Assembly: GCA_946480815.1 (NCBI GenBank)
Contig: CAMLLB010000016.1
Location: 14,735-78,734, forward strand
DNA length: 64,000 bases
Origin: an uncultured Flavobacteriales bacterium
Lineage (GTDB): Bacteria > Bacteroidota > Bacteroidia > Flavobacteriales > Crocinitomicaceae
Reading direction: 5' to 3'
Shown: piece by piece, positions 25,758-34,417 of the stretch
Layout of the letters: every line of letters begins with the position of its first letter
Position numbering within the stretch: position 1 is the first letter of the stretch
Translations under genes and position numbers: made by a program
Notes under the pieces: model-generated
What the model saw: only the letters and a program-made list of their open reading frames with translations
Databases searched by the model: none
Told to the model about the DNA's origin: nothing

Positions 25758-26762
25758 ATGGAACAACGTATAAGAGTAGGAGTTAACGGATTTGGAAGAA
25801 TCGGACGTTACTTTAGCAGATTGGCTTTGATGAACCCGCAAATTGATTTGGTAGCTGTTAATGATCTGGCACCGATCGAAACCCTGGTTCACTTATTGAA
25901 ATACGATTCTGTTCATGGAAGAATGCAGGATGAATTTGAAATCAAGGAAAATCAACTGGTATTTAACCAAACCCATAAAATACAATTTTTGCAACACAAG
26001 AACCCGGAAGAAATTCCGTGGGGAGATTTGGGGGTAGATATCGTCATTGAATCAACAGGATTGTTCCTGTCTTCTGAAAAGGCCGGAGTTCATTTAAAGT
26101 CGGGTGCAAAACGGGTAATTCTAAGTGCACCATCTGTTGGGGATGATATTTTTAACGTGGTAATCGGGGTCAATGATCATTTGATCACAGATGAGCACCG
26201 GATAATCAGTAATGCTTCCTGTACAACGAATTCTGCTGCACCGTTAGTAGCAGTTTTAAAAGAGTTTTGTGATATCGAGGAGGCATATATTACGACCATT
26301 CACAGTTATACATCGGATCAGCGTTTGCATGATAGTCCGCATAAAGATCTGAGAAGGGCCAGAGCAGCCGCTCAAAGCATTGTGCCGACATCCACCGGTG
26401 CTGCAAAAGCAATTACACGTATTTTTCCTGAACTGGATGGGAAAATGGGAGGATGCGGAATGCGTGTTCCGGTTCCGGATGGTTCATTGACTGATTTGAC
26501 AGTTATTGTGAAAGAGAATCCACCAACTGTAGAACAGATCAATACCGCATTTCAAAAAGCAGCAGCTTCGAATCTGAAAGGAATTCTTCGCTATACGGAA
26601 GATCCGATCGTTTCCGTAGATATTTTGGGTGATCCGAATTCCTGTATTTTTGATAGCGAGTTGACTTCGGTGATCGGGAATATGGTCAAGGTTGTAGGGT
26701 GGTACGATAATGAAGCCGGTTTTTCGAACCGTTTGATTGATTTGGTATTGAAATTAGGCTAA
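25758..26762 (+). CDS. gap: Type I glyceraldehyde-3-phosphate dehydrogenase
   Basis: 334 residues. Rossmann start RVGVNGFGRIGRYFSRLA with the NAD-binding Asp in VAVNDLAP; catalytic Cys at about 154 in SNASCTTNSAAPL; HSYTSDQRLHDSPHKDLRRARAAAQSIVPTSTGAAKA near 178-215 (active-site His and anion-binding residues); RVPVPDGSLTDLT near 235; and WYDNEAGFSNRL at the C-terminus. It catalyses the NAD-dependent oxidation of glyceraldehyde 3-phosphate in glycolysis. It is a single gene between a terminator upstream and a long perfect palindrome downstream. A further gap paralogue elsewhere in the genome is possible. Confidence 0.97.
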   Translation: MEQRIRVGVNGFGRIGRYFSRLALMNPQIDLVAVNDLAPIETLVHLLKYDSVHGRMQDEFEIKENQLVFNQTHKIQFLQHKNPEEIPWGDLGVDIVIESTGLFLSSEKAGVHLKSGAKRVILSAPSVGDDIFNVVIGVNDHLITDEHRIISNASCTTNSAAPLVAVLKEFCDIEEAYITTIHSYTSDQRLHDSPHKDLRRARAAAQSIVPTSTGAAKAITRIFPELDGKMGGCGMRVPVPDGSLTDLTVIVKENPPTVEQINTAFQKAAASNLKGILRYTEDPIVSVDILGDPNSCIFDSELTSVIGNMVKVVGWYDNEAGFSNRLIDLVLKLG

Positions 26763-26773
26763 ATTAAATGAAT

Positions 26774-26819
26774 TATAAACACGTAGGGGCGCGATTAATC
26801 GCGCCCCTACGTGTTTATA
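26774..26819. repeat. Perfect 46-base palindrome (probable bidirectional hairpin)
   Basis: The two halves of 26774-26819 are exactly complementary, centred between 26796 and 26797, with core GTAGGGGCGCGAT/ATCGCGCCCCTAC and flanks TATAAACAC/GTGTTTATA. There is no unpaired loop in the DNA. It separates the convergent gap and SPOR genes and could terminate both. Its core resembles the GTAGGTACGCGATGCAT end of the MITE-like elements at 35109 and 44150. Confidence 0.9.
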
Positions 26820-26829
26820 CACTATATTT

Positions 26830-28191
26830 TTACATTTTCAATACCCATGCTCCCGGAACGGAACTTTGAATGTTTGCCGCCTCAGCAGTTGCTTCATTCA
26901 GCGTTGCAAATCCTTTCACACTTACACGGTACATGCCGTTATTCATCGTTACGGAAGCTTCTCCAAATCCTTTGGATTGAAGTTTTCCTGCTAATTTATT
27001 CGCGTTGGCTTCTGATCCGAAAGAACCAGCGATTACATGGAAATGCTTTGAGCCATCGAAACTTGCTGCAGAAGTTGTCTTCGGAGTTTTTGTTACAGGT
27101 TTTTTATTCACCGTTACCGTAGTTTTCGGTTTTGGAGCAGGAGTTTCCTTCTTTGGAGTTACTGTCTTTTTCGGTTCTTCAACCGGTTTTTCAGCCGGAA
27201 CCTGATCTTCAACAACCTGTACTTCATCTTCCGGGATCGGTTCGGATGCTGTGGACGAGTCTGCATTTACACCCGGATCTTCCTCTAATTGTTTGACTTC
27301 TTCACTGCCTTTTGCTACATCATCATTTTCACCTGCCAGGTCAGCCAGGATCGGGAAGTCTTTTTTCAGGCTATCGAATTGAATCGCAACAAACGTTCCT
27401 GCTCCCAGGATCAATACGAGGAATCCCCATAAAATATATGCAAATACGGAAGTCTTCTTTTTTTCTTTTGGAGCTTTGGGTTCTTTAACCGGTTTTTCCT
27501 TCTTAACCGATTCCTTTTTTGCTTCCGGTTTTACAGGAGCAGGCTTCGGTTCCACCGTTTTTGGTCCTTGTGCCATCGCTGAAGCTGTGGGCGACATGCG
27601 ATCAACTACCGGCGGAACAATTTTTTCTGTTTTCGGTTCCTCAACTTTTGGTGTTTCAACAACCGGAGGAGCAATTTTCTCCGCTTTCGGTTCTTCTTTT
27701 GGAAGTTCTTGTTCCTTCGGTTTTTCATCCTTGACAGATGAAACCTCAGTCTTCGAAAGCGGTGCTTTCTCTTCTTTTTTTGGTTCTTCCTTAACCGGTT
27801 CAACGATAGGAGTAACAGGAGTCTCAACTACCGATTCCTGTTTAGGAGTATCGTCTGTTTTTTCCTGTCCGGCATTAGCCGCCGACCACGCTTCGAATGC
27901 AATTTCTCCGTCCACTTTTACAAAGCGCCCGAATTGGTACATATCGTAGGAATTTCCTTTGTCTAATTCCGCTGTTACTTCACGCACGAATTTGGAGATC
28001 ATGTTCGATGCATCGTTTAACTCCATGTTTTCCTTACTGGCAATGTGCTTTGCTAGCGTACCATCATCAAACTTTAAATAAGGCATAAACAGAATTTCAC
28101 CGGTGCTTTCATTGGTAACGGTTAGTGCTCCAAGCCCGGGAATAATCAATGTTTTGACTTCTTTTAATAGTTGCAGTAAGTAATTGTTCAT
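26830..28191 (-). CDS. HU-CCDC81-like and SPOR domain protein, membrane-anchored
   Basis: 453 residues. The N-terminus (about 1-105: YLLQLLKEVKTLIIPGLGAL, GTLAKHIASKENMELNDAS, YDMYQFGRFVKVDGEIAFEAW) matches the HU-CCDC81 arrangement found in Bacteroidota SPOR proteins. A long Pro/Glu/Lys/Val-rich linker (about 110-250) follows, then one membrane helix (about 256-275: VFAYILWGFLVLILGAGTFVAI), an acidic stretch, another Pro/Lys/Thr-rich linker and a C-terminal SPOR domain (about 378-453: FHVIAGSFGSEANANKLAGKLQSKGF). SPOR domains bind denuded glycan strands of peptidoglycan, often at the division site. The cytoplasmic HU-like part might touch DNA, but that is inference. Confidence 0.88.
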   Translation of the reverse strand: MNNYLLQLLKEVKTLIIPGLGALTVTNESTGEILFMPYLKFDDGTLAKHIASKENMELNDASNMISKFVREVTAELDKGNSYDMYQFGRFVKVDGEIAFEAWSAANAGQEKTDDTPKQESVVETPVTPIVEPVKEEPKKEEKAPLSKTEVSSVKDEKPKEQELPKEEPKAEKIAPPVVETPKVEEPKTEKIVPPVVDRMSPTASAMAQGPKTVEPKPAPVKPEAKKESVKKEKPVKEPKAPKEKKKTSVFAYILWGFLVLILGAGTFVAIQFDSLKKDFPILADLAGENDDVAKGSEEVKQLEEDPGVNADSSTASEPIPEDEVQVVEDQVPAEKPVEEPKKTVTPKKETPAPKPKTTVTVNKKPVTKTPKTTSAASFDGSKHFHVIAGSFGSEANANKLAGKLQSKGFGEASVTMNNGMYRVSVKGFATLNEATAEAANIQSSVPGAWVLKM

Positions 28192-28220
28192 GATGTGAAG
28201 TTTTGTTCTAATTTACAATT

Positions 28221-29078
28221 TTATCCAAATACGGATGAAAAAGTCATACTATCTTTTAATCGCACTCCTTTTTCGGTTTGTTCTACGGTACAACATTCAT
28301 TGACGCTGTCGTGTTCTAAAAATAATACAAACTCCTGACTTGCAGCATTTTCAAGAAATGTTCCTTTTTCACCTAAAGTAATTAAAGGCCTGGTGTCATA
28401 TCCCATAACGTAAGCAAGCGGAATATGCCCGGTACTTGGCAACAAATCAGCCATAAATACGAGTGTTTTATCCTGGTAGTGAATGTGTGGGACCATCATA
28501 CTTTCCGTATGACCGTCGACAAACAATACATCAAAATTGTTGAATACGGATTTGGTATAATTTCCTGTACGTTCCACGAACTTCAGCTGACCACTTTCCC
28601 GGATAGGTAAAATGTTTTCACTCAAAAAGGAAGCTTTTTCGCGGGCATTGGGTTCTGTTGCCCACTTCCAATGATTTTCCGTACTCCAATAAGTTGCATT
28701 TTTGAAAACAGTTTCCAGTTTTGTCCGGTCAGAGTTCCATTTGACAGCTCCGCCACAATGGTCGAAATGAAGATGGGAAAGAAAAACATCTGTAATCTGG
28801 TCCAGGCCAAATCCGAGTTTGTTCAGACTTTGTTCCAATGTTTTAGTGTCTGCCAAATAATAATGTGAAAAGAATTTTTCAGTTTGTTTGTCACCGATTC
28901 CGGTATCAATCAGGATCAACCGGTTTCCATCTTCGATCAATAAACAGCGCATAGACCAGGTGCATAAATTGTTTTCGTCTGCGGGATTCGTTTTTGACCA
29001 AAGTGTTTTCGGAACGACTCCAAACATAGCTCCTCCGTCTAATTTAAAGGTACCTGTTTCAATTGGGTATATTTTCAT
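28221..29078 (-). CDS. MBL-fold metallo-hydrolase
   Basis: 285 residues, no signal peptide. The metal motif HLHFDHCGGAVKW is near residue 106, preceded by ILIDTGIGDKQTEKFF; a further ligand pair is suggested by VDGHTESMMVPHIHY near 188-202, ADLLPSTGHIPLAY and LFLEHDSVNECCTV near the end. This is the beta-lactamase-fold group of lactonase- or quorum-quenching-like hydrolases; the substrate cannot be told. It lies 29 bases upstream of the SPOR gene on the same strand and about 100 bases from ribD, so a ribD-hydrolase-SPOR transcript is possible. Confidence 0.9.
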   Translation of the reverse strand: MKIYPIETGTFKLDGGAMFGVVPKTLWSKTNPADENNLCTWSMRCLLIEDGNRLILIDTGIGDKQTEKFFSHYYLADTKTLEQSLNKLGFGLDQITDVFLSHLHFDHCGGAVKWNSDRTKLETVFKNATYWSTENHWKWATEPNAREKASFLSENILPIRESGQLKFVERTGNYTKSVFNNFDVLFVDGHTESMMVPHIHYQDKTLVFMADLLPSTGHIPLAYVMGYDTRPLITLGEKGTFLENAASQEFVLFLEHDSVNECCTVEQTEKGVRLKDSMTFSSVFG

Positions 29079-29184
29079 TTTCTTCTATTTCAATGTGTTC
29101 CAGCTGCTTATTGAACAGCTTGATTACAACGAACTAAAAATAGAAAATTCAAGGAGTATGGCAATGGATTGTAACACTTTGGAA

Positions 29185-30222
29185 CTAAAAATTCCGAAAA
29201 TAATTCAACTTGTCTTTTTCGAATTGCATTGTTTTTACAGGTATTTTTGAAAGAATAGGGGCTTTTAAACCCGTATTGAATTCGGTTTCTCCGGTAATGA
29301 CAAGTGCTTCATCCCACAAATTGGCTTCAATGAAACGGGAAATGGTATTTGCTCCGCCTTCTATCAGCACCGAATTGATGTTGTTTTCAAACAGGAACTT
29401 CAATATGGATTCCGGACCCAGTTCTTTCATTTTGATATAGGTAACAGCATTCATGTCACGGTCTTCCAGCAAATTGAGGACAAGTGTGTTTAATCCGTCA
29501 GTAAAGACCGTGGCTTCTTTTGGTGCCTGTAATTGCGGATCAATAACGATCCGAAGCGGATTGGGCCCTTTGAAAGCGCGTGTGGTGAGTGAAGGATTAT
29601 CGTTTTGAATGGTGCGCCAACCAACCAGAATAGCCTGTTCCGTACTACGGATTTGGTGTGTAATCACTTGTGTTTCAGGTTGTGATATCCAGTTGATGCC
29701 GCTTTCCTGATTTATCGAACGGTCACGGTCTATGAATCCATCACTTGTTTGAGCCCATTTTAATGTAATATATGGACGCTTTTTGGTGTGAAAAGTAATG
29801 AAGCGTTTATTCAATTCCCGGGCTTCTTTTTCAAGAATGCCGCAATCTACCCGGATCCCCGCATTTCTGAGTTTTTCAATGCCACGTCCTGAAACTTCCG
29901 AAAAGGGGTCTATCTGTGCAATGACCACGCGTTTGAATCCCGAGCAGATCAACAAATCTGCGCATGGTGGCGTTTTTCCGAAATGGGAGCAGGGTTCAAG
30001 CGTCACGTAAATAGTAGCCTCTTTCAGCAGCGATTTGTCTTTTACAGCATTCACAGCATTGACTTCCGCATGTGCTTCACCATATTTTTGGTGATATCCT
30101 TCTCCGATGATTTCATCCTTGAGAACAATGACTGCTCCGACCAGTGGATTAGATTTGGTGGCAACACCACCCAATTTCGCCAATTGCAGCGCACGAAGCA
30201 TGTATTTTTGATCGGAACTCAT
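29185..30222 (-). CDS. ribD: Bifunctional riboflavin biosynthesis deaminase/reductase
   Basis: 345 residues. The N-terminal deaminase has the zinc motif HAEVNAV (His 51, Glu 53) and PCSHFGKTPPCADLL (Cys 78 and Cys 87), preceded by SNPLVGAVIV. The C-terminal reductase half (about 150-345) has PYITLKWAQTSDGFI, NWISQPETQ, ILVGWRTIQNDNPSLTTR and VLIEGGANTISRF. It carries out the second and third steps of riboflavin synthesis from GTP. On the minus strand TAATTTTG (30227-30234) sits directly before the start codon and fits a -7 box, so the mRNA could be nearly leaderless. The divergent neighbour is the MFS gene. Confidence 0.95.
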   Translation of the reverse strand: MSSDQKYMLRALQLAKLGGVATKSNPLVGAVIVLKDEIIGEGYHQKYGEAHAEVNAVNAVKDKSLLKEATIYVTLEPCSHFGKTPPCADLLICSGFKRVVIAQIDPFSEVSGRGIEKLRNAGIRVDCGILEKEARELNKRFITFHTKKRPYITLKWAQTSDGFIDRDRSINQESGINWISQPETQVITHQIRSTEQAILVGWRTIQNDNPSLTTRAFKGPNPLRIVIDPQLQAPKEATVFTDGLNTLVLNLLEDRDMNAVTYIKMKELGPESILKFLFENNINSVLIEGGANTISRFIEANLWDEALVITGETEFNTGLKAPILSKIPVKTMQFEKDKLNYFRNF

Positions 30223-30255
30223 GCTTCAAAATTACGAATTACGAATTAATTGTGC

Positions 30256-30326
30256 CTTCGACTCCGCTCAGTCACCTCGTTACATGTTTTGTTTTTTTGA
30301 AAAAAGGTAGCTGAGCGGAGTCGAAG
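30256..30326. repeat. Inverted repeat CTTCGACTCCGCTCAG...CTGAGCGGAGTCGAAG
   Basis: Arms at 30256-30277 and 30305-30326, the same family as 16927-16993. It sits between the divergent ribD and MFS genes, thus possibly within or near both promoters. Confidence 0.85.
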
Positions 30327-30366
30327 TTACCTTTTCAATGATTACTTTCGGCTCAAACAAACTGCT

Positions 30367-31623
30367 TTGGAAAAAATTGCCTCTTACAAACCTCTTTGGT
30401 CCCTTCCCGTGATTGTGGCAGCATTGGGTTACTTCGTAGATATTTACGATCTGCTTCTTTTCGGAATTGTTCGTGTTCCAAGCTTACAGGGATTGGGATT
30501 TACTAAAAATGAGATTACACATGTTGGTACGCTGATTGTTAATTGGCAGATGGGCGGTTTGCTTTTGGGTGGAATTTTATGGGGAATCCTGGGAGATAAG
30601 AAAGGACGCTTATCGGTTCTTTTCGGGTCGATCGTGATGTATTCCCTGGCAAATATCATGTGCGGCTTCCTGCCGTATTTTCCAAATGATAAGGAGAATC
30701 TTACTTACACCTATGTTGCTTTACGTTTCATTGCCGGGATTGGATTAGCAGGTGAGCTTGGGGCGGGAATTACCCTCGTTTCGGAGGTCTTGCCGAAAGA
30801 ATTACGTGCTCTGGGTACTTCGCTGGTTGCGGGGATCGGGCTTTCAGGAGCAGTAGTGGCTAATTTGACTGTGAAACTGACTCCCGACTGGAATATTGCC
30901 TATTTTATCGGAGGCGGAATGGGGATCGGTTTGCTTTTACTTCGAATCGGAGTGCTGGAATCCGGAATTTTTAATGAAACGAAAAAAAGGGAAGTGAGCA
31001 GAGGGAATTTCCTGATGTTCTTTACCAATTGGAATCGTTTTTGGAGGTATCTCCGCTGCATTGGCATCGGGCTGCCAACCTGGTTTTGTATCGGGATCCT
31101 GGCTATGTTCGGGAATGTTTTCGGAGAAGCTTTGGGGATCAAAGGCGGAATTAATCCGGGGGATGCAATTATGTGGGGATACATCGGTATTTCGGCAGGG
31201 GATATTTTCAGCGGTGTTTTGAGTCATTGGCTGAAATCACGTAGAAAATCCATTTTATGGATGATGGCCTTTACACTGGTCAGTGTGGTTTGGATCCTTT
31301 CCGGAACGATCCATTCTGCGGGAATGTATTATTTTATGTGCTGCTGGTTTGGTTTTGGAACCGGCTATTGGGCCATGTTTGTAACCATTGGCGCAGAGCA
31401 GTTCGGAACAAATATCCGATCCACGGCGGCAACAACAATCCCGAATATGGTTCGGGGAACGGTAATATTAATGACGATCGGATTTGAATCATTGACCGGA
31501 AGCGGGTATAACGCATTAGTTGCTGCAGGAATTGTGGGATTCGTATCTTTTGCGATCGGGATTTACAGCACCTGGAGCATCCCGGAAACGCATGGAAGAG
31601 ACCTGGACTTTGTAGAGGAATGA
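30367..31623 (+). CDS. Major facilitator superfamily transporter
   Basis: 418 residues with about 12 membrane helices. Seen: PVIVAALGYFVDIYDLLLFGIVR (TM1), the loop 2-3 signature GILWGILGDKKGRLSVLFGS (G-D-K-x-G-R) near 75, RFIAGIGLAGELGAGITLVSEVLP (TM4) and a second half with SRRKSILWMMAF. It belongs with organic-anion or sugar-type MFS carriers; the substrate is unknown. The start is taken as TTG 30367 because the ATG at 30338 is out of frame and the residues from TTG fit the family's short N-terminus. It is followed 84 bases later by dctA on the same strand, so both may serve organic acid uptake. Confidence 0.88.
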   Translation: MEKIASYKPLWSLPVIVAALGYFVDIYDLLLFGIVRVPSLQGLGFTKNEITHVGTLIVNWQMGGLLLGGILWGILGDKKGRLSVLFGSIVMYSLANIMCGFLPYFPNDKENLTYTYVALRFIAGIGLAGELGAGITLVSEVLPKELRALGTSLVAGIGLSGAVVANLTVKLTPDWNIAYFIGGGMGIGLLLLRIGVLESGIFNETKKREVSRGNFLMFFTNWNRFWRYLRCIGIGLPTWFCIGILAMFGNVFGEALGIKGGINPGDAIMWGYIGISAGDIFSGVLSHWLKSRRKSILWMMAFTLVSVVWILSGTIHSAGMYYFMCCWFGFGTGYWAMFVTIGAEQFGTNIRSTAATTIPNMVRGTVILMTIGFESLTGSGYNALVAAGIVGFVSFAIGIYSTWSIPETHGRDLDFVEE

Positions 31624-31707
31624 GCTGCATTTAAACAGGCAAAAGATCTCAATTGACCAATAATTAATATATTCAACAAAATTTTTCTCTAAAAAAGAAA
31701 TTCTCCG

Positions 31708-32985
31708 ATGGAAATAGACCTTAACGCGAAACCTGTAAAACCGAAACCCTGGTATAGAGCTTTGTATTTTCAAGTATTGATAGCCATCATACTCGGGATT
31801 CTTTTAGGTCATTTTTTACCGGATAAAGCGATCAACCTAAAATTGCTCGGAGACGGATTTATTGCCCTGGTGAAAATGATCATTGCACCGGTTATTTTCA
31901 TTACTGTTTCCACCGGAATTGCGTCGATGTCTGATTTAAAATCGGTTGGACGTGTTACCGGCAAAGCATTTATTTATTTCATTACGTTCTCTACCCTGGC
32001 ATTGATCTTAGGAATGATCGTCAGTAATCTGATACAAGTAGGTTCAGGAATGCATATTGATCCGAAATCATTGAATCCGAAGGAAATACAGGATTATGTT
32101 TCGGCTTCCAAAGAACACACGCTGACGCATTTTATTTTGGATATCATCCCAAAATCCCTGATGAGCTCATTGACCGGGGACAGTATTTTGCAAGTACTTT
32201 TTGTTTCCATTATGTTTGGAATCGGGGTTTCTCTTACTATGCCGAAAAGCAAACCGGTCCTGGATTTTCTCAATGCATTATCGCATCCGATTTTTAAAAT
32301 TGTTGAAATGCTTATGAAACTGGCACCAATCGGTGCATTTGGAGCAATGGCATTTACAATTGGTAAATATGGATTGGATACACTTTGGAGTCTTGGTAAA
32401 TTGGTCGGCTTGTTTTATGCTACTTCGGGATTCTTTGTTGTGGTTATTTTGGGAGCAGTTGCCTGGTACAACAAGTTCAATATTTTCAAATTACTTCGTT
32501 ACCTGAAGGATGAATTACTGCTGGTACTGGGCACCAGTTCTTCTGAACCTGCGTTGCCGGGATTAATGAAAAAACTGGAAAATGCAGGATGCTCTAATCA
32601 GATAGTTGGCTTGGTGGTTCCTACCGGATATTCTTTCAATCTTGATGGAACAAATATTTATATGACACTTGCGGCGCTTTTTATAGCACATGCCTGTGAT
32701 GTGGACCTGTCGTTTCAGCAGCAGGTATTGTTGTTATTGGTTGCTATGCTGAGTTCCAAAGGAGCGGCCGGAGTTTCGGGAGCCGGATTTATTACACTGG
32801 CTGCCACACTGGCGGTTGTACCGGATATTCCAGTTGTTGGAATTACTCTGATTCTTGGAATAGATAAATTCATGTCAGAGTGCCGGGCTTTAACCAATTT
32901 TATCGGAAATGCAGTTGCAACCATTGTTGTAGCGCGCTGGGAAAAACAATTGGATCCCGAAGCGTTGAAGAAAGCGTTAAAATAA
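31708..32985 (+). CDS. Dicarboxylate/amino acid:cation symporter, DctA-like
   Basis: 425 residues with 8 membrane helices and two re-entrant loops of the SLC1/DAACS fold. Key motifs: [40 protein letters not shown], the HP1 serines in [21 protein letters not shown], the [25 protein letters not shown] segment (NMDGT-like NLDGT), the HP2 region [23 protein letters not shown], and [26 protein letters not shown]. The motif set is closest to DctA, which takes up succinate, fumarate and malate with protons or sodium. No dctBD-like sensor is present in the window. The gene is followed by an A/T-rich inverted repeat. Confidence 0.92.
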   Translation: MEIDLNAKPVKPKPWYRALYFQVLIAIILGILLGHFLPDKAINLKLLGDGFIALVKMIIAPVIFITVSTGIASMSDLKSVGRVTGKAFIYFITFSTLALILGMIVSNLIQVGSGMHIDPKSLNPKEIQDYVSASKEHTLTHFILDIIPKSLMSSLTGDSILQVLFVSIMFGIGVSLTMPKSKPVLDFLNALSHPIFKIVEMLMKLAPIGAFGAMAFTIGKYGLDTLWSLGKLVGLFYATSGFFVVVILGAVAWYNKFNIFKLLRYLKDELLLVLGTSSSEPALPGLMKKLENAGCSNQIVGLVVPTGYSFNLDGTNIYMTLAALFIAHACDVDLSFQQQVLLLLVAMLSSKGAAGVSGAGFITLAATLAVVPDIPVVGITLILGIDKFMSECRALTNFIGNAVATIVVARWEKQLDPEALKKALK

Positions 32986-32994
32986 TTATCAATG

Positions 32995-33056
32995 AAAGGA
33001 ATTATCAATTATCAAGAGCTTGATAATTGATTCATTTATAATTGATAATTTCCTTT
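32995..33056. terminator. A/T-rich inverted repeats between convergent genes
   Basis: Outer arms AAAGGAATTATCAATTAT (32995-33012) and its near complement at 33038-33056; an inner inverted pair TCAATTATCAAG/CTTGATAATTGA lies at 33005-33030. It separates dctA from the converging ABM-like gene and may end both transcripts. There is no long T tract, so the call is tentative. Confidence 0.4.
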
Positions 33057-33347
33057 TGAGCCCAATGATTGAAGCACTTCGACATGGTGTGAACCGTTTA
33101 ATCCGCTTGCGTCACGCATTTCCTGGAAAGCCTTGAATGAGGGAACATTTAAAAGTTCATTTTGCATCATTTCGTCTGCATATTGGGAATAATGAACGAA
33201 TGAGACACCGTCTTCTTTTACGAATACACTGTACTTGAATTTCGTGGCATCCAATTGTTCGAAATCATTTAGAAAACACTGAATGTTTACTTTGTTTTGC
33301 TCTGCAAACTCAGGCTTTACCTGGTATGTTACTATTACTGAAATCAT
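33036..33347 (-). CDS. Small ABM-like (dimeric alpha/beta-barrel) protein
   Basis: 103 residues. MISVIVTYQVKPEFAEQNKVNIQCFLNDFEQL, then FKYSVFVKEDGVSFVHYSQYADEMMQNELLNVPSFKAFQEM, is the strand-helix-strand-strand-helix order of antibiotic-biosynthesis-monooxygenase-like ferredoxin folds. Such proteins form dimers and include oxygenases, haem-degrading enzymes and stress proteins without known activity. No haem- or metal-binding residue is evident. It is a single gene converging on dctA. Confidence 0.75.
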   Translation of the reverse strand: MISVIVTYQVKPEFAEQNKVNIQCFLNDFEQLDATKFKYSVFVKEDGVSFVHYSQYADEMMQNELLNVPSFKAFQEMRDASGLNGSHHVEVLQSLGSKGNYQL

Positions 33348-33475
33348 GTTGTAAAATTACGAATTGCGAACGTTTAAATCCTTGTTTTTTACTGGATGAG
33401 TCAGAATAAATAGAAACTGGAAGCAGAAGCCAAAGATGAAAATTGAGCCGGTTTTTGGAATAATTTAGGTTGTTG

Positions 33476-33507
33476 TTTTATTTCGGATATTTTTGTCCGA
33501 AATAAAA
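33476..33507. promoter_or_regulatory. Inverted-repeat operator overlapping the -33 box
   Basis: Twelve-base arms TTTTATTTCGGA (33476-33487) and TCCGAAATAAAA (33496-33507) are perfectly complementary around the 8-base spacer TATTTTTG. The spacer includes the TTTG of the downstream promoter's -33 element, so a bound repressor would block transcription of the two following genes. The regulator is not identified; a dimeric repressor such as an Rrf2-type protein would fit. Confidence 0.65.
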
Positions 33508-33522
33508 ATATTCTTATTTTTG
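33492..33522 (+). promoter_or_regulatory. Bacteroidota-type promoter (TTTG-N19-TATTTTTG)
   Basis: -33 TTTG at 33492-33495, 19-base spacing, -7 TATTTTTG at 33515-33522, about 43 bases before the first ATG of the 4-TM/cupin operon. Confidence 0.75.
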
Positions 33523-33564
33523 TTCAGAGCACTATGACAAAGTGTTAACTATTGAAATATAAAA

Positions 33565-34008
33565 ATGATGGAATATTCCTTTTCAATTGGAGCTACCTTT
33601 CTTTGGATCGGTTTTGTGTGTGCGATTAGTTTTATGGAAGCCTGGTTAAAATTCCGGGCTCCGGGAATAACGCGTGCTTTGGGGCTCGGGATCGGGCGCT
33701 TGGTTTTTAGTGCACTTAACAAGGTAGAATGGTTTTTTGCATTGACGCTGGTGGTTTGTTACTTTGTTTTTAAGCAGAAAATGGCCCTGACCGGAAGTCT
33801 ATGTTATTTTGTTCCGCTTGTTATTCTCCTTTTGCAAACTGTTTGGTTACTGCCCGCATTGGATGCTCGTGCAGAATTACATATAAAGGGGAGTTCGATA
33901 CCGCGTTCGAACCTGCATTTTTATTATGTAATACTAGAATTGGTAAAAGTTGTTTTATTGATTTGTTCGGGTGTGCTTTTATTTAATCAGTTTGAATCAG
34001 GTTGTTGA
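33565..34008 (+). CDS. Four-helix inner-membrane protein of unknown function
   Basis: 147 residues (146 if the second ATG at 33568 is used). Four membrane helices are visible: SIGATFLWIGFVCAISFMEAW, VEWFFALTLVVCYFV, LTGSLCYFVPLVILLLQTVWLLPALD and YYVILELVKVVLLICSGVLLF. After TM1 there is a conserved-looking cytoplasmic loop LKFRAPGITRALGLGIGRLVFSALNKVEW. No signal peptide or catalytic motif is seen. It is the first gene of a two-gene operon with a cupin protein, under a clear promoter with an overlapping inverted-repeat operator, so it should respond to a specific signal. I recall similar pairs near nitric-oxide-stress genes in flavobacteria, but that is unverified memory. Confidence 0.75.
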   Translation: MMEYSFSIGATFLWIGFVCAISFMEAWLKFRAPGITRALGLGIGRLVFSALNKVEWFFALTLVVCYFVFKQKMALTGSLCYFVPLVILLLQTVWLLPALDARAELHIKGSSIPRSNLHFYYVILELVKVVLLICSGVLLFNQFESGC

Positions 34009-34031
34009 ATTTGAACAAAATACAAACGTAA

Positions 34032-34373
34032 ATGATTAGGCAAATAATATCTTTTTACGATGATCTTCAGTATGAAGAACAAACAAAACCTGCAATTAAG
34101 GTAATGGTCAAAACTCCCTATGCTAAAGAGATCCGGATTGTTTTTCGAAAAGGACAGGAGATGAAAGAGCACAAGGCTCCTTTTCCGATTATAGTACAGG
34201 TTTTGGAAGGAGCGATTGATTTCGGGGTGGAAAAGGAACGCATTCTTTTAAAAAGAGGGATGATGCTGTCATTAGAAGGGCATATACCCCATGATCTGAT
34301 TGCTGAGGAAGATAGTATTGTGAGATTGAGTCTGAACCTGCAAGATATGACCCAACGGGTAGAAAGTGTTTAA
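34032..34373 (+). CDS. Cupin-domain protein
   Basis: 113 residues. A single small beta-barrel: AIKVMVKTPYAKEIRIVFRKGQEMKEHKAPFPIIVQVLEGAIDFGVEKERILLKRGMMLSLEGHIPHDLIAEEDSIVRLSL. The positions of the usual cupin metal residues are only partly kept (EH near 49-50, then HIPHD near 86), so metal binding is possible but not sure. It starts 23 bases after the membrane-protein gene and shares its promoter and operator. It probably acts as a small sensor or binding protein together with that membrane protein. Confidence 0.8.
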   Translation: MIRQIISFYDDLQYEEQTKPAIKVMVKTPYAKEIRIVFRKGQEMKEHKAPFPIIVQVLEGAIDFGVEKERILLKRGMMLSLEGHIPHDLIAEEDSIVRLSLNLQDMTQRVESV

Positions 34374-34417
34374 ATGAACTGTTTTCAGAGATTCCTTTGT
34401 GGAATTCCGAATGAAAA

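Noticed and set aside
27476..27949. 157-residue plus-strand reading frame rich in Gly/Ser/Phe
   Set aside because: It is the antisense of the Pro/Glu/Lys-rich linker of the SPOR protein; low-complexity coding sequence often leaves the other strand open.
29185..30222. FMN riboswitch upstream of ribD
   Set aside because: Only a few bases separate the start codon from the -7-like box and the inverted repeat; there is no room for an FMN aptamer.
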